Positions 33,595-42,047 of a stretch of 64,000 nucleotides of DNA are shown here, in pieces. This DNA is from JAKFYM01 sp964416595 (lineage in GTDB: Bacteria > Bdellovibrionota > UBA1018 > CAIPTA01), in contig CAYQES010000001.1 in NCBI GenBank assembly GCA_964416595.1, forward strand, positions 62,001 to 126,000, given 5' to 3'. The number at the start of each line of letters is the position of its first letter. Position 1 is the stretch's first letter. The notes below the pieces were generated by a model. The model worked only from the letters and a program-made list of their open reading frames with translations. It was not told the DNA's origin and ran no database searches. The position numbers and the translations under genes were made by a program.

Positions 33595-34474
33595 GTTCGT
33601 GCTTGTTGTGGTGCAAGTGTAACACCCTGCCTGTTTGCTCAAACTTATGCACGATCTCAGGGTCTGCTTCACCCTGAAATTTTAGCGTACAAATCATCCG
33701 TTTTGCTTTGCCAGAAGCGATCCACGGCTCGAGGAATTCGAATAATTTTTCTGGATAGCAAATGAGATCAGAAAAAAGCCAGTGCACTGGGCCCACTTCT
33801 TCGGCTGTCATACGAAATGCATCCCCGGAACGAAATTCCACTCCCGGCATGGCAAGCACCTCTTCGTGAAGTTTGGCGCGGTCAACGGCGAGAACACTTG
33901 CACCTTCCCTAGCGATCACCCAGGTCCAACCGCCGGGAGATGCGCCCAATTCTAAACAGCGTTCTCCTGGTTTGGGTTTTTCCTCTAGAAGAGCTAGCGC
34001 CTCCCAAAGTTTTAAATAGGCACGGCTTGGGGCCGAAAGATTTTCTTTAAATGCCACCTCGCCCAAGGGATGGGGGCGGTCGTATTCCAAAGAATAGAGC
34101 AAAGAATCCGCAGAAAGAAGAGTGAACACTCCCGGATTTCCGCTAGGCAAAGCAGGAAATTCTGTTTCTGGGAGCACATAAGAGCGTAATTGTTCCAGGA
34201 TTAGCTCGCCTCTTCTATGGTGAGAGCCCGAATGGTGCACCCATTTTTTGGCTAGAGGCTTTAAAATTTTTGCGGCCTGGCTAATAGAAGGCAATGGAGT
34301 TTTTTCTGCTTTTCTCCAATGCACTTCGGCCCAAGCTAAAGATTGAAACGGGCCGGAAAAAAGAAAGAGGTTTTCTACTACCTCAATAGGCTTTAAATCC
34401 TTCCACTCTATTTCCCGCTCTAATTCTTTTTTAAAATCTTTTGGCGCGAGAGCCGCCCACAAATTTTCCTGCAT
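33578..34474 (-). CDS. rlmM: RlmM-like rRNA 2'-O-ribose methyltransferase (FtsJ fold)
   Basis: 298 residues. The C-terminal half is an FtsJ/RrmJ-type methyltransferase: CLELGASPGGWTWVIAREGASVLAVDRA (about 175-202), WLFSDLICYPEKL and MICTLKFQGEADPE. The end LHLHHNKHELTWIR matches the tail of RlmM, which methylates C2498 of 23S rRNA. The N-terminal half would be the THUMP-like part, shortened compared with the 366-residue E. coli enzyme (YgdE). Target assignment is therefore probable, not certain. It converges with speDE and overlaps it by 17 bases. Confidence 0.78.
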   Translation of the reverse strand: MQENLWAALAPKDFKKELEREIEWKDLKPIEVVENLFLFSGPFQSLAWAEVHWRKAEKTPLPSISQAAKILKPLAKKWVHHSGSHHRRGELILEQLRSYVLPETEFPALPSGNPGVFTLLSADSLLYSLEYDRPHPLGEVAFKENLSAPSRAYLKLWEALALLEEKPKPGERCLELGASPGGWTWVIAREGASVLAVDRAKLHEEVLAMPGVEFRSGDAFRMTAEEVGPVHWLFSDLICYPEKLFEFLEPWIASGKAKRMICTLKFQGEADPEIVHKFEQTGRVLHLHHNKHELTWIR

Positions 34475-34506
34475 ACTACTTCCTATTTTACGATAGTGTA
34501 GCAGGT

Positions 34507-34716
34507 ATGAAGATCCATTCCCTCTACTTTTATCCCGTAAAATCCTGCGGGGCTGTGCAAGTGGATCGTTTACGCTTGGAAGAAGCGGGCCCCAAATGGG
34601 ATCGGCAGTGGATGATCGTGGACGAGAACGGCAAATTCGTGACCCAGCGGGAGCGGAGCTACGAGTGGGGATGGAGATTTTTTAATACACCCGATCTTCC
34701 AAAACAATTCTTGTGA
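34507..34716 (+). pseudogene. Remnant of a MOSC N-terminal domain protein
   Basis: About 69 codons. The first 50 (MKIHSLYFYPVKSCGAVQV, then LEEAGPKWDRQWMIVDENGKFVTQRE) are the beta-barrel domain that starts MOSC proteins such as YcbX and mARC-type molybdoenzymes. After about residue 50 the similarity stops, and the frame runs into the 3' end of mtnA on the other strand. The ~200 residues of the MOSC domain are missing. This looks like the stump of a deleted gene. The complete MOSC gene at 55.8 kb is of a different (YiiM) subtype. Confidence 0.7.
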
Positions 34717-35608
34717 TCAACGCCCTGGGCGTCACATCAAAAGCCGGATTCCATACAGGCGCATCCACTAAAGAGCGCTCCCGCACTTCATCGGGCTTTC
34801 TTTCTTCGATGGGAATTTCTTTTCCCGAAGGGCATTTAGGATCCAAGGTAGTAGAGGGTGCCACCACCATGAAGGGAACTTTGTGGTAGTGGGCGTTCAC
34901 GGCCAAGCCGTAGGTACCAATTTTATTGGCCACATCCCCATTCACGGCGATGCGATCGGCGCCCACGATGGCGTGCTGCACTTTTCCCTTAGCCATCAAA
35001 GCCGCGGCCATATTGTCGCAAATCAAAGTGTAAGGAATGCCGAGTCGTTGTAACTCCCAAGCAGTCAGGCGAGCGCCCTGCCAAAGGGGGCGGGTCTCAT
35101 CCACATACACATGGATTTTTTTGCCCCTCTCATGGGCCGTACGAATCGCACCAAGGGCAGTTCCGATCCCCACCGTAGCAAGCCCCCCCGTATTGCAGTG
35201 AGTGAGGATACCACCTTCTAAAAATTCAGCGGCCCGCTCGCCCATACGGCGGCAGAGGTCCACGTCTTCCAAATAAATTTTCTCCGCCTCTTCCCGCATG
35301 AATGCTTCGGATCTGCTCAAAGCATCCAGCATGCGATCCATGGCGTTCATGAGATTTACGGCTGTAGGCCGGGCTTCCCGAAGGGCTAAGGCTTTTCTCT
35401 TTAAATCGCCTTTATCATTCGCCAATGCCAAAGCCGCGGCTACACCGATCAGCGGAGCACCGCGCACCGCCAACCGTTGAATGTGCCCGATCATATCTTC
35501 TGTACTGCGCACTTCGCACCACTCTTCCCGATGGGGCAAAAGTGTTTGGTCCAAAATTTCTAGTTTTCCACTATGGCGCCGTAACGATAAGCACTCTAAA
35601 TCTCTCAT
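34682..35608 (-). CDS. mtnA: S-methyl-5-thioribose-1-phosphate isomerase
   Basis: Converts methylthioribose-1-phosphate to methylthioribulose-1-phosphate. At 308 residues, it belongs to the eIF2B-like fold. The catalytic Cys138 (HCNTGGLATVGIGTA) and Asp218 (GADRIAVNGDVANKIGTY) are both present, together with VDETRPLWQGARLTAWEL. The start overlaps the stop of the aldolase gene (ATGA). It is the last gene of a leftward operon with PNP, MTA deaminase and aldolase. The ribose-1,5-bisphosphate isomerases of the same fold are less likely in this context. Confidence 0.92.
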   Translation of the reverse strand: MRDLECLSLRRHSGKLEILDQTLLPHREEWCEVRSTEDMIGHIQRLAVRGAPLIGVAAALALANDKGDLKRKALALREARPTAVNLMNAMDRMLDALSRSEAFMREEAEKIYLEDVDLCRRMGERAAEFLEGGILTHCNTGGLATVGIGTALGAIRTAHERGKKIHVYVDETRPLWQGARLTAWELQRLGIPYTLICDNMAAALMAKGKVQHAIVGADRIAVNGDVANKIGTYGLAVNAHYHKVPFMVVAPSTTLDPKCPSGKEIPIEERKPDEVRERSLVDAPVWNPAFDVTPRALITRIVLEDRVY

Positions 35609-36240
35609 AGGGTTTTATTTCCCATTTTTTTCCGCATGTCTTTTAACACCGCCACTTCTTCTGGCGGCAAAGAACTTAATCCGCCAAGATCCACGGCGGA
35701 TTTTAAAATTTGCGCAATATGCTCTAAGCGCTCCATGCCATTATAGGCTTCGTTCAAATCTTCGCCCCAGGAAAGGGCGCCGTGCCTGGCCAATAAAATC
35801 ACGCGGCATTCAGGCAAAAATGGAGCAAGCACCGAACCCATATCTAGAGTGCCGGGCCGAGCGTAAGGCGCAATTGGCACTCTGCCAACGGCTAAAATTA
35901 ATTCGGATAATCCATCGGCAGGTAATTCTTTTAGTTCAGGTCGCGCCACTGTCCAGGCAATCGCCGTGGGGGGATGGGCGTGCACAATGGCTTTGGCTTC
36001 AGGAGCGCGGCGGTACACTTCCAAATGCATCAAGCGCTCCCCGGAAGGATTGCCTTTAACGATGCGGTTATCCAAAGTTACCACGGCCATTTCTTCTTCT
36101 TTTAAATAACCTTTATTCACTCCCGTGGGGGTGAAGAGGATTTCGTTGTCGCTCAAGCGCACGCTCACGTTACCATCGGCGGAGGCCAAAAGATTCCTGG
36201 CGTGAAGCCTTCGGCAAATTTCCACGATTTCTTTTTTCAT
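35605..36240 (-). CDS. Class II aldolase, probable methylthioribulose-1-phosphate aldolase
   Basis: 211 residues of the class II aldolase/adducin family. Glu74 (GERLMHLEVY), His87 and His89 (VHAHPP) and His153 (ARHGALSWG) match the zinc and catalytic residues of fuculose-phosphate aldolase. Family members include FucA, AraD, the dehydratase MtnB and the Ald2-type aldolase that splits methylthioribulose-1-phosphate to DHAP and methylthioacetaldehyde. The FucA-like acid/base pattern and the operon favour the aldolase. The ATG at 36240 has GAGGAATTT before it and overlaps the MTA deaminase stop; upstream extension to 36276 is not needed. MtnB-like dehydration is the alternative. Confidence 0.75.
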   Translation of the reverse strand: MKKEIVEICRRLHARNLLASADGNVSVRLSDNEILFTPTGVNKGYLKEEEMAVVTLDNRIVKGNPSGERLMHLEVYRRAPEAKAIVHAHPPTAIAWTVARPELKELPADGLSELILAVGRVPIAPYARPGTLDMGSVLAPFLPECRVILLARHGALSWGEDLNEAYNGMERLEHIAQILKSAVDLGGLSSLPPEEVAVLKDMRKKMGNKTL

Positions 36241-37565
36241 AAATTCCTCAACTCTTTTTGGATTTTTGCGCGCCAACGCTCCGCTTTTTTATAAATGGCG
36301 GCGGGCTTTAAGGAGGTAAACTTCTTTTCTTGAAGAAGAATTTTTCCCTCACACACCACAGTATCCACTTCCAAACCTTGGGCGCTATACACGAGGTGAC
36401 TCACGGGATCCGTAACAGGCTGCAAATGGGGAAATTGAAAATCCACCAGCACTAAATCTGCGCGTTTGCCCACTTCCAAACTACCGATGATACCTTCCAT
36501 TCCTAAACTTTGCGCGCCCCCATAGGTGGCGGCCACTAGGGCTTGGGCTGCGGTGAAGGCGGTATTATCGCCACTCGCGAGCTTTTGCAGCTTGGTGCCT
36601 AAATCCATGGCGCCAAATAAACTTAAATCATTATTGCTCGCGGCCCCATCGGTGCCAAACGCGAACGGAATACCACGCTTGGCGTAATCACTGATTGGAG
36701 CGATGCCACTGCCAAGTTTTGCGTTGGAATCGGGATTGTACACCACAGAAGCGCCGCTATTTTTAAAGATCTCCCGATCCCGCTCGCTCAAATGCACACA
36801 GTGGGCGCAGGTTGTGCCCGGGCGCAAAATCCCCAATTTCTGCAAACGCTCCACGGGCGAAATCCCAAATTTCTTTTGGGATTCTTCCACTTCCCGGGCG
36901 GTTTCACTCACATGAATGTGAATCGGAGCATCCCCCGCCACGGCTACTATTTTCCGTAACAGTTCATCGCCGCAACTATAGGGAGCGTGGGGACCAAAAC
37001 CAATCCGCAAGCGGCGGTGGTTTTTGTATTTTTTTTGTAGCCCCGCCACCAACGCAAATTTATCCGTGCCCAAAACTTTATCTTCCGGTAGTGGAAAATC
37101 CGCCATGGTCTGGGAAACAATACCTCTTATGCCAGATCGATCTATGGCGTCGGCAGCAATACCCGCATAAAAATACATTTCATTTACCGTGGTCACACCA
37201 AAACGAATGCACTCTAAAGCTGCGAGCTCCGTGCCATCGCGCACGAAACTAGCGTCCACCATTTTTCCCTCTAAAGGTAAAATGCGTTCAAAAAGCCACA
37301 CATGGAAGGGCACGTCGTCTTCCAGGCCGCGAAAGAGGGTCATGGGCAAATGGGTGTGACCATTCACAAATCCAGGCAAACAAACTTTATCTTTAGCGTC
37401 GAGGAATTTTTTGCAGGATTTTTTTAGTTTGGGCTTCCAAGCGCTAACTTCTAAAATCTCGCCGCCTTTGATGCCGATAAAAAAATCATTTTCTACGCTT
37501 AACTTGCCCCCACGCATCGGTAGCAAGGTGCCCACATGGACGCCGAGGTCGAAAGATTTTTTCAT
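36237..37565 (-). CDS. mtaD: 5'-methylthioadenosine/S-adenosylhomocysteine deaminase
   Basis: Amidohydrolase of 442 residues. Metal ligands are visible as His70/His72 (NGHTHLPM), the His of IHIHVSE, and the Asp in FGTDGAASNND. The LFRGLEDDVPFHVWL and GPHAPYSC segments are those of the MTA/SAH deaminase group (also written MtaD). It deaminates MTA to methylthioinosine. The start overlaps the PNP stop by 4 bases. Related enzymes act on guanine or chlorotriazines, but the operon with PNP and mtnA makes MTA the natural substrate. Confidence 0.88.
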   Translation of the reverse strand: MKKSFDLGVHVGTLLPMRGGKLSVENDFFIGIKGGEILEVSAWKPKLKKSCKKFLDAKDKVCLPGFVNGHTHLPMTLFRGLEDDVPFHVWLFERILPLEGKMVDASFVRDGTELAALECIRFGVTTVNEMYFYAGIAADAIDRSGIRGIVSQTMADFPLPEDKVLGTDKFALVAGLQKKYKNHRRLRIGFGPHAPYSCGDELLRKIVAVAGDAPIHIHVSETAREVEESQKKFGISPVERLQKLGILRPGTTCAHCVHLSERDREIFKNSGASVVYNPDSNAKLGSGIAPISDYAKRGIPFAFGTDGAASNNDLSLFGAMDLGTKLQKLASGDNTAFTAAQALVAATYGGAQSLGMEGIIGSLEVGKRADLVLVDFQFPHLQPVTDPVSHLVYSAQGLEVDTVVCEGKILLQEKKFTSLKPAAIYKKAERWRAKIQKELRNL

Positions 37566-38404
37566 AGTTCCCCGAGGAAAGCTTCGATGGCACCCATGAT
37601 GCGACTAGCAGAAGAACGGCAGGTTTCGAGAATTTGCATATGATCGAGAGCAACACCTGGAGACATACCAGCACCAAAATTGCTGATGAGGGAAAGCCCC
37701 ACCACTCGTGCGCCGCTATGTTTTAGGGCAATCGCTTCCCACACCGTAGACATGCCCACCGCATGCATGCCCCAAGCGCCATAGAGCTGTACTTCCGCTG
37801 GAGTTTCAAAACTGGGCCCTAGCACACCTAAGTAGTTTCCTTCGTGCACACCCAAGCCCTGGGCACGACAAAATTTTCCTAACCTCATCCGCCACTCAGA
37901 ATCGTAGAGACCACAAAGATCCGGAAAACGGGCGCCCAATTCTTTTCCTTGCGCATCCACGGGATTCGCGCCCACCAAAGGATTCTGCCCCGTAAGGTTC
38001 ACATGATCTCGGATCAGCATCACATCCCCCGGTTGGAAAGCGGGAGAAAGACCACCGGAGGCATTCGTGAGTAGGAAATTTTTTACGCCCGCAAGCCTTG
38101 GTGCCATCACAGTGCGGGCTACCACGGCGGCACTGTGACCCTCGTAGCCGTGCAAGCGCCCCATTTGAAAGCAAACTACCCGGCCATCTTTTTCATAGAA
38201 GCGATAAGAGCCCGCATGATCGGGAACGGTGGATGGAGGGAAACCAGGAAAATCCGTGAAAGAAAGATCGCCTACTTTACGCCAGGAAAAAGAACTAAGC
38301 GCGGTGCCGAAGCCAGAACCCAAAACCACATGCAAGATCGGGAGCTGGAGGGAGTGGCGCGCTAAAAAAGATTGATAAACCGCCGAGGGTAAGGACGAAG
38401 ACAT
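37562..38404 (-). CDS. Purine nucleoside phosphorylase, probably acting on methylthioinosine
   Basis: About 280 residues of the trimeric PNP/MTA phosphorylase family (VVLGSGFG at the phosphate site, then GRLHGYEGHS, LTNASGGL, GPSFETPAE with the purine-contacting Glu, GMSTVWEAI and SNFGAG with the conserved Asn). The Glu/Asn pair favours 6-oxopurines (inosine, guanosine, methylthioinosine) over adenosines, which fits the deaminase encoded next to it. The start at 38404 was chosen after AGGATGGGG; a TTG at 38422 is the alternative. It is the first gene of the MTA salvage operon. Confidence 0.88.
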   Translation of the reverse strand: MSSSLPSAVYQSFLARHSLQLPILHVVLGSGFGTALSSFSWRKVGDLSFTDFPGFPPSTVPDHAGSYRFYEKDGRVVCFQMGRLHGYEGHSAAVVARTVMAPRLAGVKNFLLTNASGGLSPAFQPGDVMLIRDHVNLTGQNPLVGANPVDAQGKELGARFPDLCGLYDSEWRMRLGKFCRAQGLGVHEGNYLGVLGPSFETPAEVQLYGAWGMHAVGMSTVWEAIALKHSGARVVGLSLISNFGAGMSPGVALDHMQILETCRSSASRIMGAIEAFLGEL

Positions 38405-38425
38405 AGGGCCCCATCCTAGCAAAGA

Positions 38426-38447
38426 CTTGGGTCAAAAAGAACCCAAG
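38426..38447 (-). terminator. Hairpin between the DUF3015 gene and the MTA operon
   Basis: CTTGGGT (38426-38432) and ACCCAAG (38441-38447), perfect 7-bp stem with an 8-base loop. It is followed leftward by TCTTTG. It could end the DUF3015 transcript or form part of the PNP leader. The T-run is poor. Confidence 0.45.
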
Positions 38448-38475
38448 TTCCGCTGAAAAGGGCCCCTAAGTTCTA

Positions 38476-38940
38476 TTAAACAGAGCAGCCAGAAAGAGCC
38501 GCATCCTTACGGGCTTCTTCCCGCAAACGACGCACAAGCTCCATAGAATCAGCACCTTCCGTGAGGGAGGAGAATTCGCGGCGAGTCATATTGCCGAAAG
38601 CTTCCATATTGCTGCAGCCCATGCTTTGAGCCAATGCCTGGAGGGACTCCCCTTCGCCTTGGGCCATATCCATCAAAAGAGCGTCATAATGGCCAGCCAC
38701 AAATTGGGCAGCAGGCACATCGCGCTTAGCAAGGCTATGTTGGTCGCAACCGATGGTTCCTGTGGTCATTCCGAATGTGGGAGGAACAAATGCGTTGGTG
38801 GTTCCACGGGTGGTGGTTGCCAAGAAAGATTTTTTCTGGGTTACTTCCCAGCCGAGTCCGCAAAAATCTGATCCACCGGGAGAACCGGCAAAAGCAGAAG
38901 TACTAAGTGCCAATCCCAAAACAAGAGCTAATTTTTTCAC
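38476..38940 (-). CDS. DUF3015-family secreted protein
   Basis: 154 residues with a signal peptide (KKLALVLGLALSTSAFA). The family pattern is a Gly/Cys start (SDFCGLGWEV), QHSLAKRDVPAAQFVAGHYDALLMDMAQGEGE and a C-terminal CSNMEAFGNMTRREFSSL. Function unknown; family members are periplasmic or outer-surface proteins. The start is placed at the GTG at 38940 because GGAGGT lies exactly in front of it; the ATG at 38952 overlaps that ribosome-binding site. Confidence 0.78.
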   Translation of the reverse strand: MKKLALVLGLALSTSAFAGSPGGSDFCGLGWEVTQKKSFLATTTRGTTNAFVPPTFGMTTGTIGCDQHSLAKRDVPAAQFVAGHYDALLMDMAQGEGESLQALAQSMGCSNMEAFGNMTRREFSSLTEGADSMELVRRLREEARKDAALSGCSV

Positions 38941-39019
38941 GAATACCTCCATGAGTATTTAAGTTATTGAGCTTCTTAGTCTAAGATTCATTAAAAAAAA
39001 CACAAGTGATTTAATGTGA

Positions 39020-40828
39020 CTAAAAGTAATGCACGGCAAGAAGACGAGAGTCGAAAGATCTATTCTGCAGCTCCCGTAGCATTCGAATTTCTCCACGCAG
39101 AGAAATGTTTTTCGAGAGCGGATGACTCAAACCCACTTTGCCTTCTGTGCGCCAAAGAGACATTCGCAAATCCCGCAACTGGCGCAGCTCCAGAAGAATT
39201 TTTCCCTCTGTGGGCAACGTAAATAAACTGCCAAACTCCACCCATGGTAAAGCCGTAACGGGCAGCGAAAACTTCCATTCCCCCCTGCTTCCTAGCATGG
39301 ACCACACTGTCCAACGCTCCGGGTTTATGGCCCACGCCGCCCCGGCGCCACCTTCCGCACCCAAGCCATCACAACCACCGCAGGATAGAAATCGTTCATA
39401 GGCCAAATTGGCTCGCCAAGCCAAAGGCTTACGAACTAAATTCCAAGGCGTGAGCGATACTAAAGAAAAGGCTTCCAAACGTTCTACATAAAATTTATTT
39501 TCATCTAGCCTTACTCGCAAATTGGGAAAGAGCACTTCGGAATGGGCCCGGTAGCCCGGATCTGGATCCAAAAGATCGTGGTAAGCCGCGCGCAAGGATA
39601 GTTCCGCGCCCCACAGCTTTTCTTCTTTGTGTTTTTTCCACAAAGGCCCGAATCCTACCTGGTAAGCTCCGTGCGATAGATCCGGCCGGCTACTTTCGCC
39701 CCCAAAATCTTCCAGCTCTTCCAGTTTTGGCTGACTAGCTCTTAATTTCAAAGCCTCCCGGAGCTTTTGTTCTTCTGCCCACTTTTCTCCCTGCCGCTTT
39801 TTCTCCGCCTGCAAAAACAAAAGATACGCTTGAAGGGGTCGGCCCTCGAGGCCTTTTGGCCCATCATCCCTAGCCTTTTGGAACGCCCTCCACTCTTCTG
39901 GTTTCAGGCTCCTCGCCACAGCCTCAAGCCTTCGCTCAAGGGATGGCCGCATTCGCACCGCCTTCACGGCGCCCGGAATTTCCGTGACCCGCTTAATGGA
40001 TTCCCCGGGGATCATATGCAAAAAATAGCTGCTCAATCCCCAGTCAGGCTTGGCCGCCTCAAGCAAGGTGAGCGTGTGATAAGAGCAGTTTTCATCGGTA
40101 AAATAATACAAAAAATGGGAGTTGGTTTCGATCTCCCAAACCGCCAGGATTAAATGGTTTAGCTCCTCTTGGGTGAAGTTGAGGTCATACTCCCAAATAT
40201 CGCGCCCCTCTAAGTAGCCATATTCTTCAATCTTGGAGTAATAAGGCACCAAGGCGAACTGCCCCTGGTAGCCCCCGGACAAGCCAAAAAACGCGAACGC
40301 AAATGGGTTTTCGTCGTCGGGCACCATGGCCGCATAATTCAAACTCCAGTCCAGTAGCCCCACACCTTCCTTGGGTGAAATTTTTAAGAAACTATGGCCA
40401 AACATGGAGGCCGGGTTGTTGGGATAAGACGTGGCAAACACCAACGAAACCCCTGCGCCCTTCAACCTTTTTGTGAACTCTTCGAGTTTCGGGCAGGGCC
40501 CCTCAGGGAATTTACGGTTTAGATTTTTTTCAAGAAAAGCTTTCCGCGCAGGGAAGGCACAGTGAATGGGTTGCTTTAACTTGCCATATTCCCCGCCGCC
40601 TTTTTCCAAAGCGGCAATGGTAGCTAAGAGTTCTTGTGTGGGATCTTTGTAACCTGCGGGCGACAAAAAAAATCCTGCCCCATCGGCTGCGCTTTGGTGA
40701 CCTGAGAACAAATGGTTTTTATAGTACAGGAGACGCTGCCACTCCTTAGTGCGCGCCACATCTTCAGGCGATGGAGAGTGCGCCAGAACCGAAAGAGGAA
40801 GAGCCAAAAAAAGAAGTAGGTGGAGCAT
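39020..40828 (-). CDS. DUF4105 (Lnb-type N-terminal domain) exported protein
   Basis: 602 residues with a signal peptide (MLHLLLFLALPLSVLAHS). Residues about 120-300 form the DUF4105 domain with ASMFGHSFLKI and ENCSYHTLTLLEA; the conserved His and Cys suggest a papain/NlpC-like catalytic pair. The C-terminal half (about 390-602) has alternating hydrophobic strands (GAYQVGFGPLWKK, ELSLRAAYHDLL) and ends RLLAVHYF. It looks like an outer-membrane beta-barrel or a strand-rich domain. A periplasmic protease-like activity is inferred. Divergent from the gene at 40998. Confidence 0.75.
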   Translation of the reverse strand: MLHLLLFLALPLSVLAHSPSPEDVARTKEWQRLLYYKNHLFSGHQSAADGAGFFLSPAGYKDPTQELLATIAALEKGGGEYGKLKQPIHCAFPARKAFLEKNLNRKFPEGPCPKLEEFTKRLKGAGVSLVFATSYPNNPASMFGHSFLKISPKEGVGLLDWSLNYAAMVPDDENPFAFAFFGLSGGYQGQFALVPYYSKIEEYGYLEGRDIWEYDLNFTQEELNHLILAVWEIETNSHFLYYFTDENCSYHTLTLLEAAKPDWGLSSYFLHMIPGESIKRVTEIPGAVKAVRMRPSLERRLEAVARSLKPEEWRAFQKARDDGPKGLEGRPLQAYLLFLQAEKKRQGEKWAEEQKLREALKLRASQPKLEELEDFGGESSRPDLSHGAYQVGFGPLWKKHKEEKLWGAELSLRAAYHDLLDPDPGYRAHSEVLFPNLRVRLDENKFYVERLEAFSLVSLTPWNLVRKPLAWRANLAYERFLSCGGCDGLGAEGGAGAAWAINPERWTVWSMLGSRGEWKFSLPVTALPWVEFGSLFTLPTEGKILLELRQLRDLRMSLWRTEGKVGLSHPLSKNISLRGEIRMLRELQNRSFDSRLLAVHYF

Positions 40829-40997
40829 GGGTTGTGAGGGGTTAAAGGTAGGTTAGAAGAGTTCGAAAATCAAACAAAGGCTAGATAAAAAGCCACCACT
40901 ACCCTTAAAAAAATTTGTCATTTCCACCACTTATAGCCGGTAGTGGATTTTTTCATTCCACAACCGATAAGCGTTATAGGAATTTGGCGGATTTGTG

Positions 40998-41933
40998 ATG
41001 CGAATAACCTTAAGTAGCCCGGGCCTATACGTAGGAATTTTAGGATTCTTGGGGTCAAGCCTTGCCCATTCCGTGAACCAAAACACCGCCTACAAGCAAA
41101 CGGACGTCACCAATCGCCAGGGTTCCGATGTGAGCCTCCAAGATTCCACGGCCTATGCCATGACAGCGCTCATGGATTTAAATAACCTCAATATTTCTTC
41201 AGCCGTAAATAACGGCATCACAGCGTACGGCAAATACCGTAACTCGGAGAAAATGGATAAACTGGGAGATAAAAACGCAGCCCTCGCTAATTCTTTAGGC
41301 TCCATCGGCAGCACGGCCCCTGCACCTCGCCCCGCCACTAACACTACCTTTCGCCGCTTGGATCCTAAATTCTTGAGCCAAGGAAAATACAAGGAAGTTG
41401 CAGAGAATTTTGAGAAACGCTCCGGCATGAGACGGGAAGTGTTCCTGCAACAGATCGGTGAAGTTTCCGAGAAAAAACTGAGCCGAAAGGACCCCGAGCT
41501 TATGAACAAACTCATGGGGCGCTTCGAAAGCTTCATCAACAAAATCCCCAATCCTTCGTTCCGGGGCAATTTGCAAAAAGCCGTGAATATGGTGCCCACC
41601 TCCGTGCGTTCGGGGATAGTTTCCAAAGCCATCACCCAGTTCACGGGCGCACTTGCGGTTAGCGGAAAAACTTTGTCTACTCCAGCGGCGGGATCCGTAA
41701 GATCTGTGGCCTCCGTGGCTCCAGCGGCTGCGCCTTCCCCTATTTTGGCAGAAACCGCTGTTGCCGCAGCTGCAGGAACTACCACTTCCCCATCGGAAGC
41801 TGGCAGCGCTGATACTGAAGAGTTGGGGAATGTTGTTCAATCCGCCCTAAATACCCAAGCCGAAGATCTTTCGCTCTTTCAGCAGGTGTCCCGGCGTTAT
41901 CGGGCCCTGGCCCCACACCTGCAAATACCTTAA
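40998..41933 (+). CDS. Hypothetical secreted protein, Ala/Ser-rich C-terminus
   Basis: About 311 residues with an N-terminal hydrophobic segment (LYVGILGFLGSSLAHS) that looks like a signal peptide. The middle is helical and charged (KYKEVAENFEKRSGMRREVFLQQIGEVSEKKLS in parts). Residues about 230-270 are an Ala/Pro/Ser linker (SVASVAPAAAPSP). No family recognised. The gap before it holds CCACT...AGTGG arms followed by ATTTTTT (40930-40955). It is the first of four rightward envelope-type genes. Confidence 0.55.
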   Translation: MRITLSSPGLYVGILGFLGSSLAHSVNQNTAYKQTDVTNRQGSDVSLQDSTAYAMTALMDLNNLNISSAVNNGITAYGKYRNSEKMDKLGDKNAALANSLGSIGSTAPAPRPATNTTFRRLDPKFLSQGKYKEVAENFEKRSGMRREVFLQQIGEVSEKKLSRKDPELMNKLMGRFESFINKIPNPSFRGNLQKAVNMVPTSVRSGIVSKAITQFTGALAVSGKTLSTPAAGSVRSVASVAPAAAPSPILAETAVAAAAGTTTSPSEAGSADTEELGNVVQSALNTQAEDLSLFQQVSRRYRALAPHLQIP

Positions 41934-42028
41934 ATTACTTCGATTTTTTAGGTGCCGTACGTTTTTCGCACAGGCAATGTTCTATTTTCGCCTCTGAAAA
42001 ACCCACCTTTACTCTCGCACATAAATAG

Positions 42029-42034
42029 TATACT
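42029..42034 (+). promoter_or_regulatory. -10 element for the gene at 42048
   Basis: TATACT at 42029-42034 in an AT-rich context. The ATG at 42039 lies before the expected transcription start and the ATG at 42048 just after it, so the second is the better start and the leader is very short. No clear -35 at the right distance. Confidence 0.5.
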
Positions 42035-42047
42035 ACATATGTCAACT

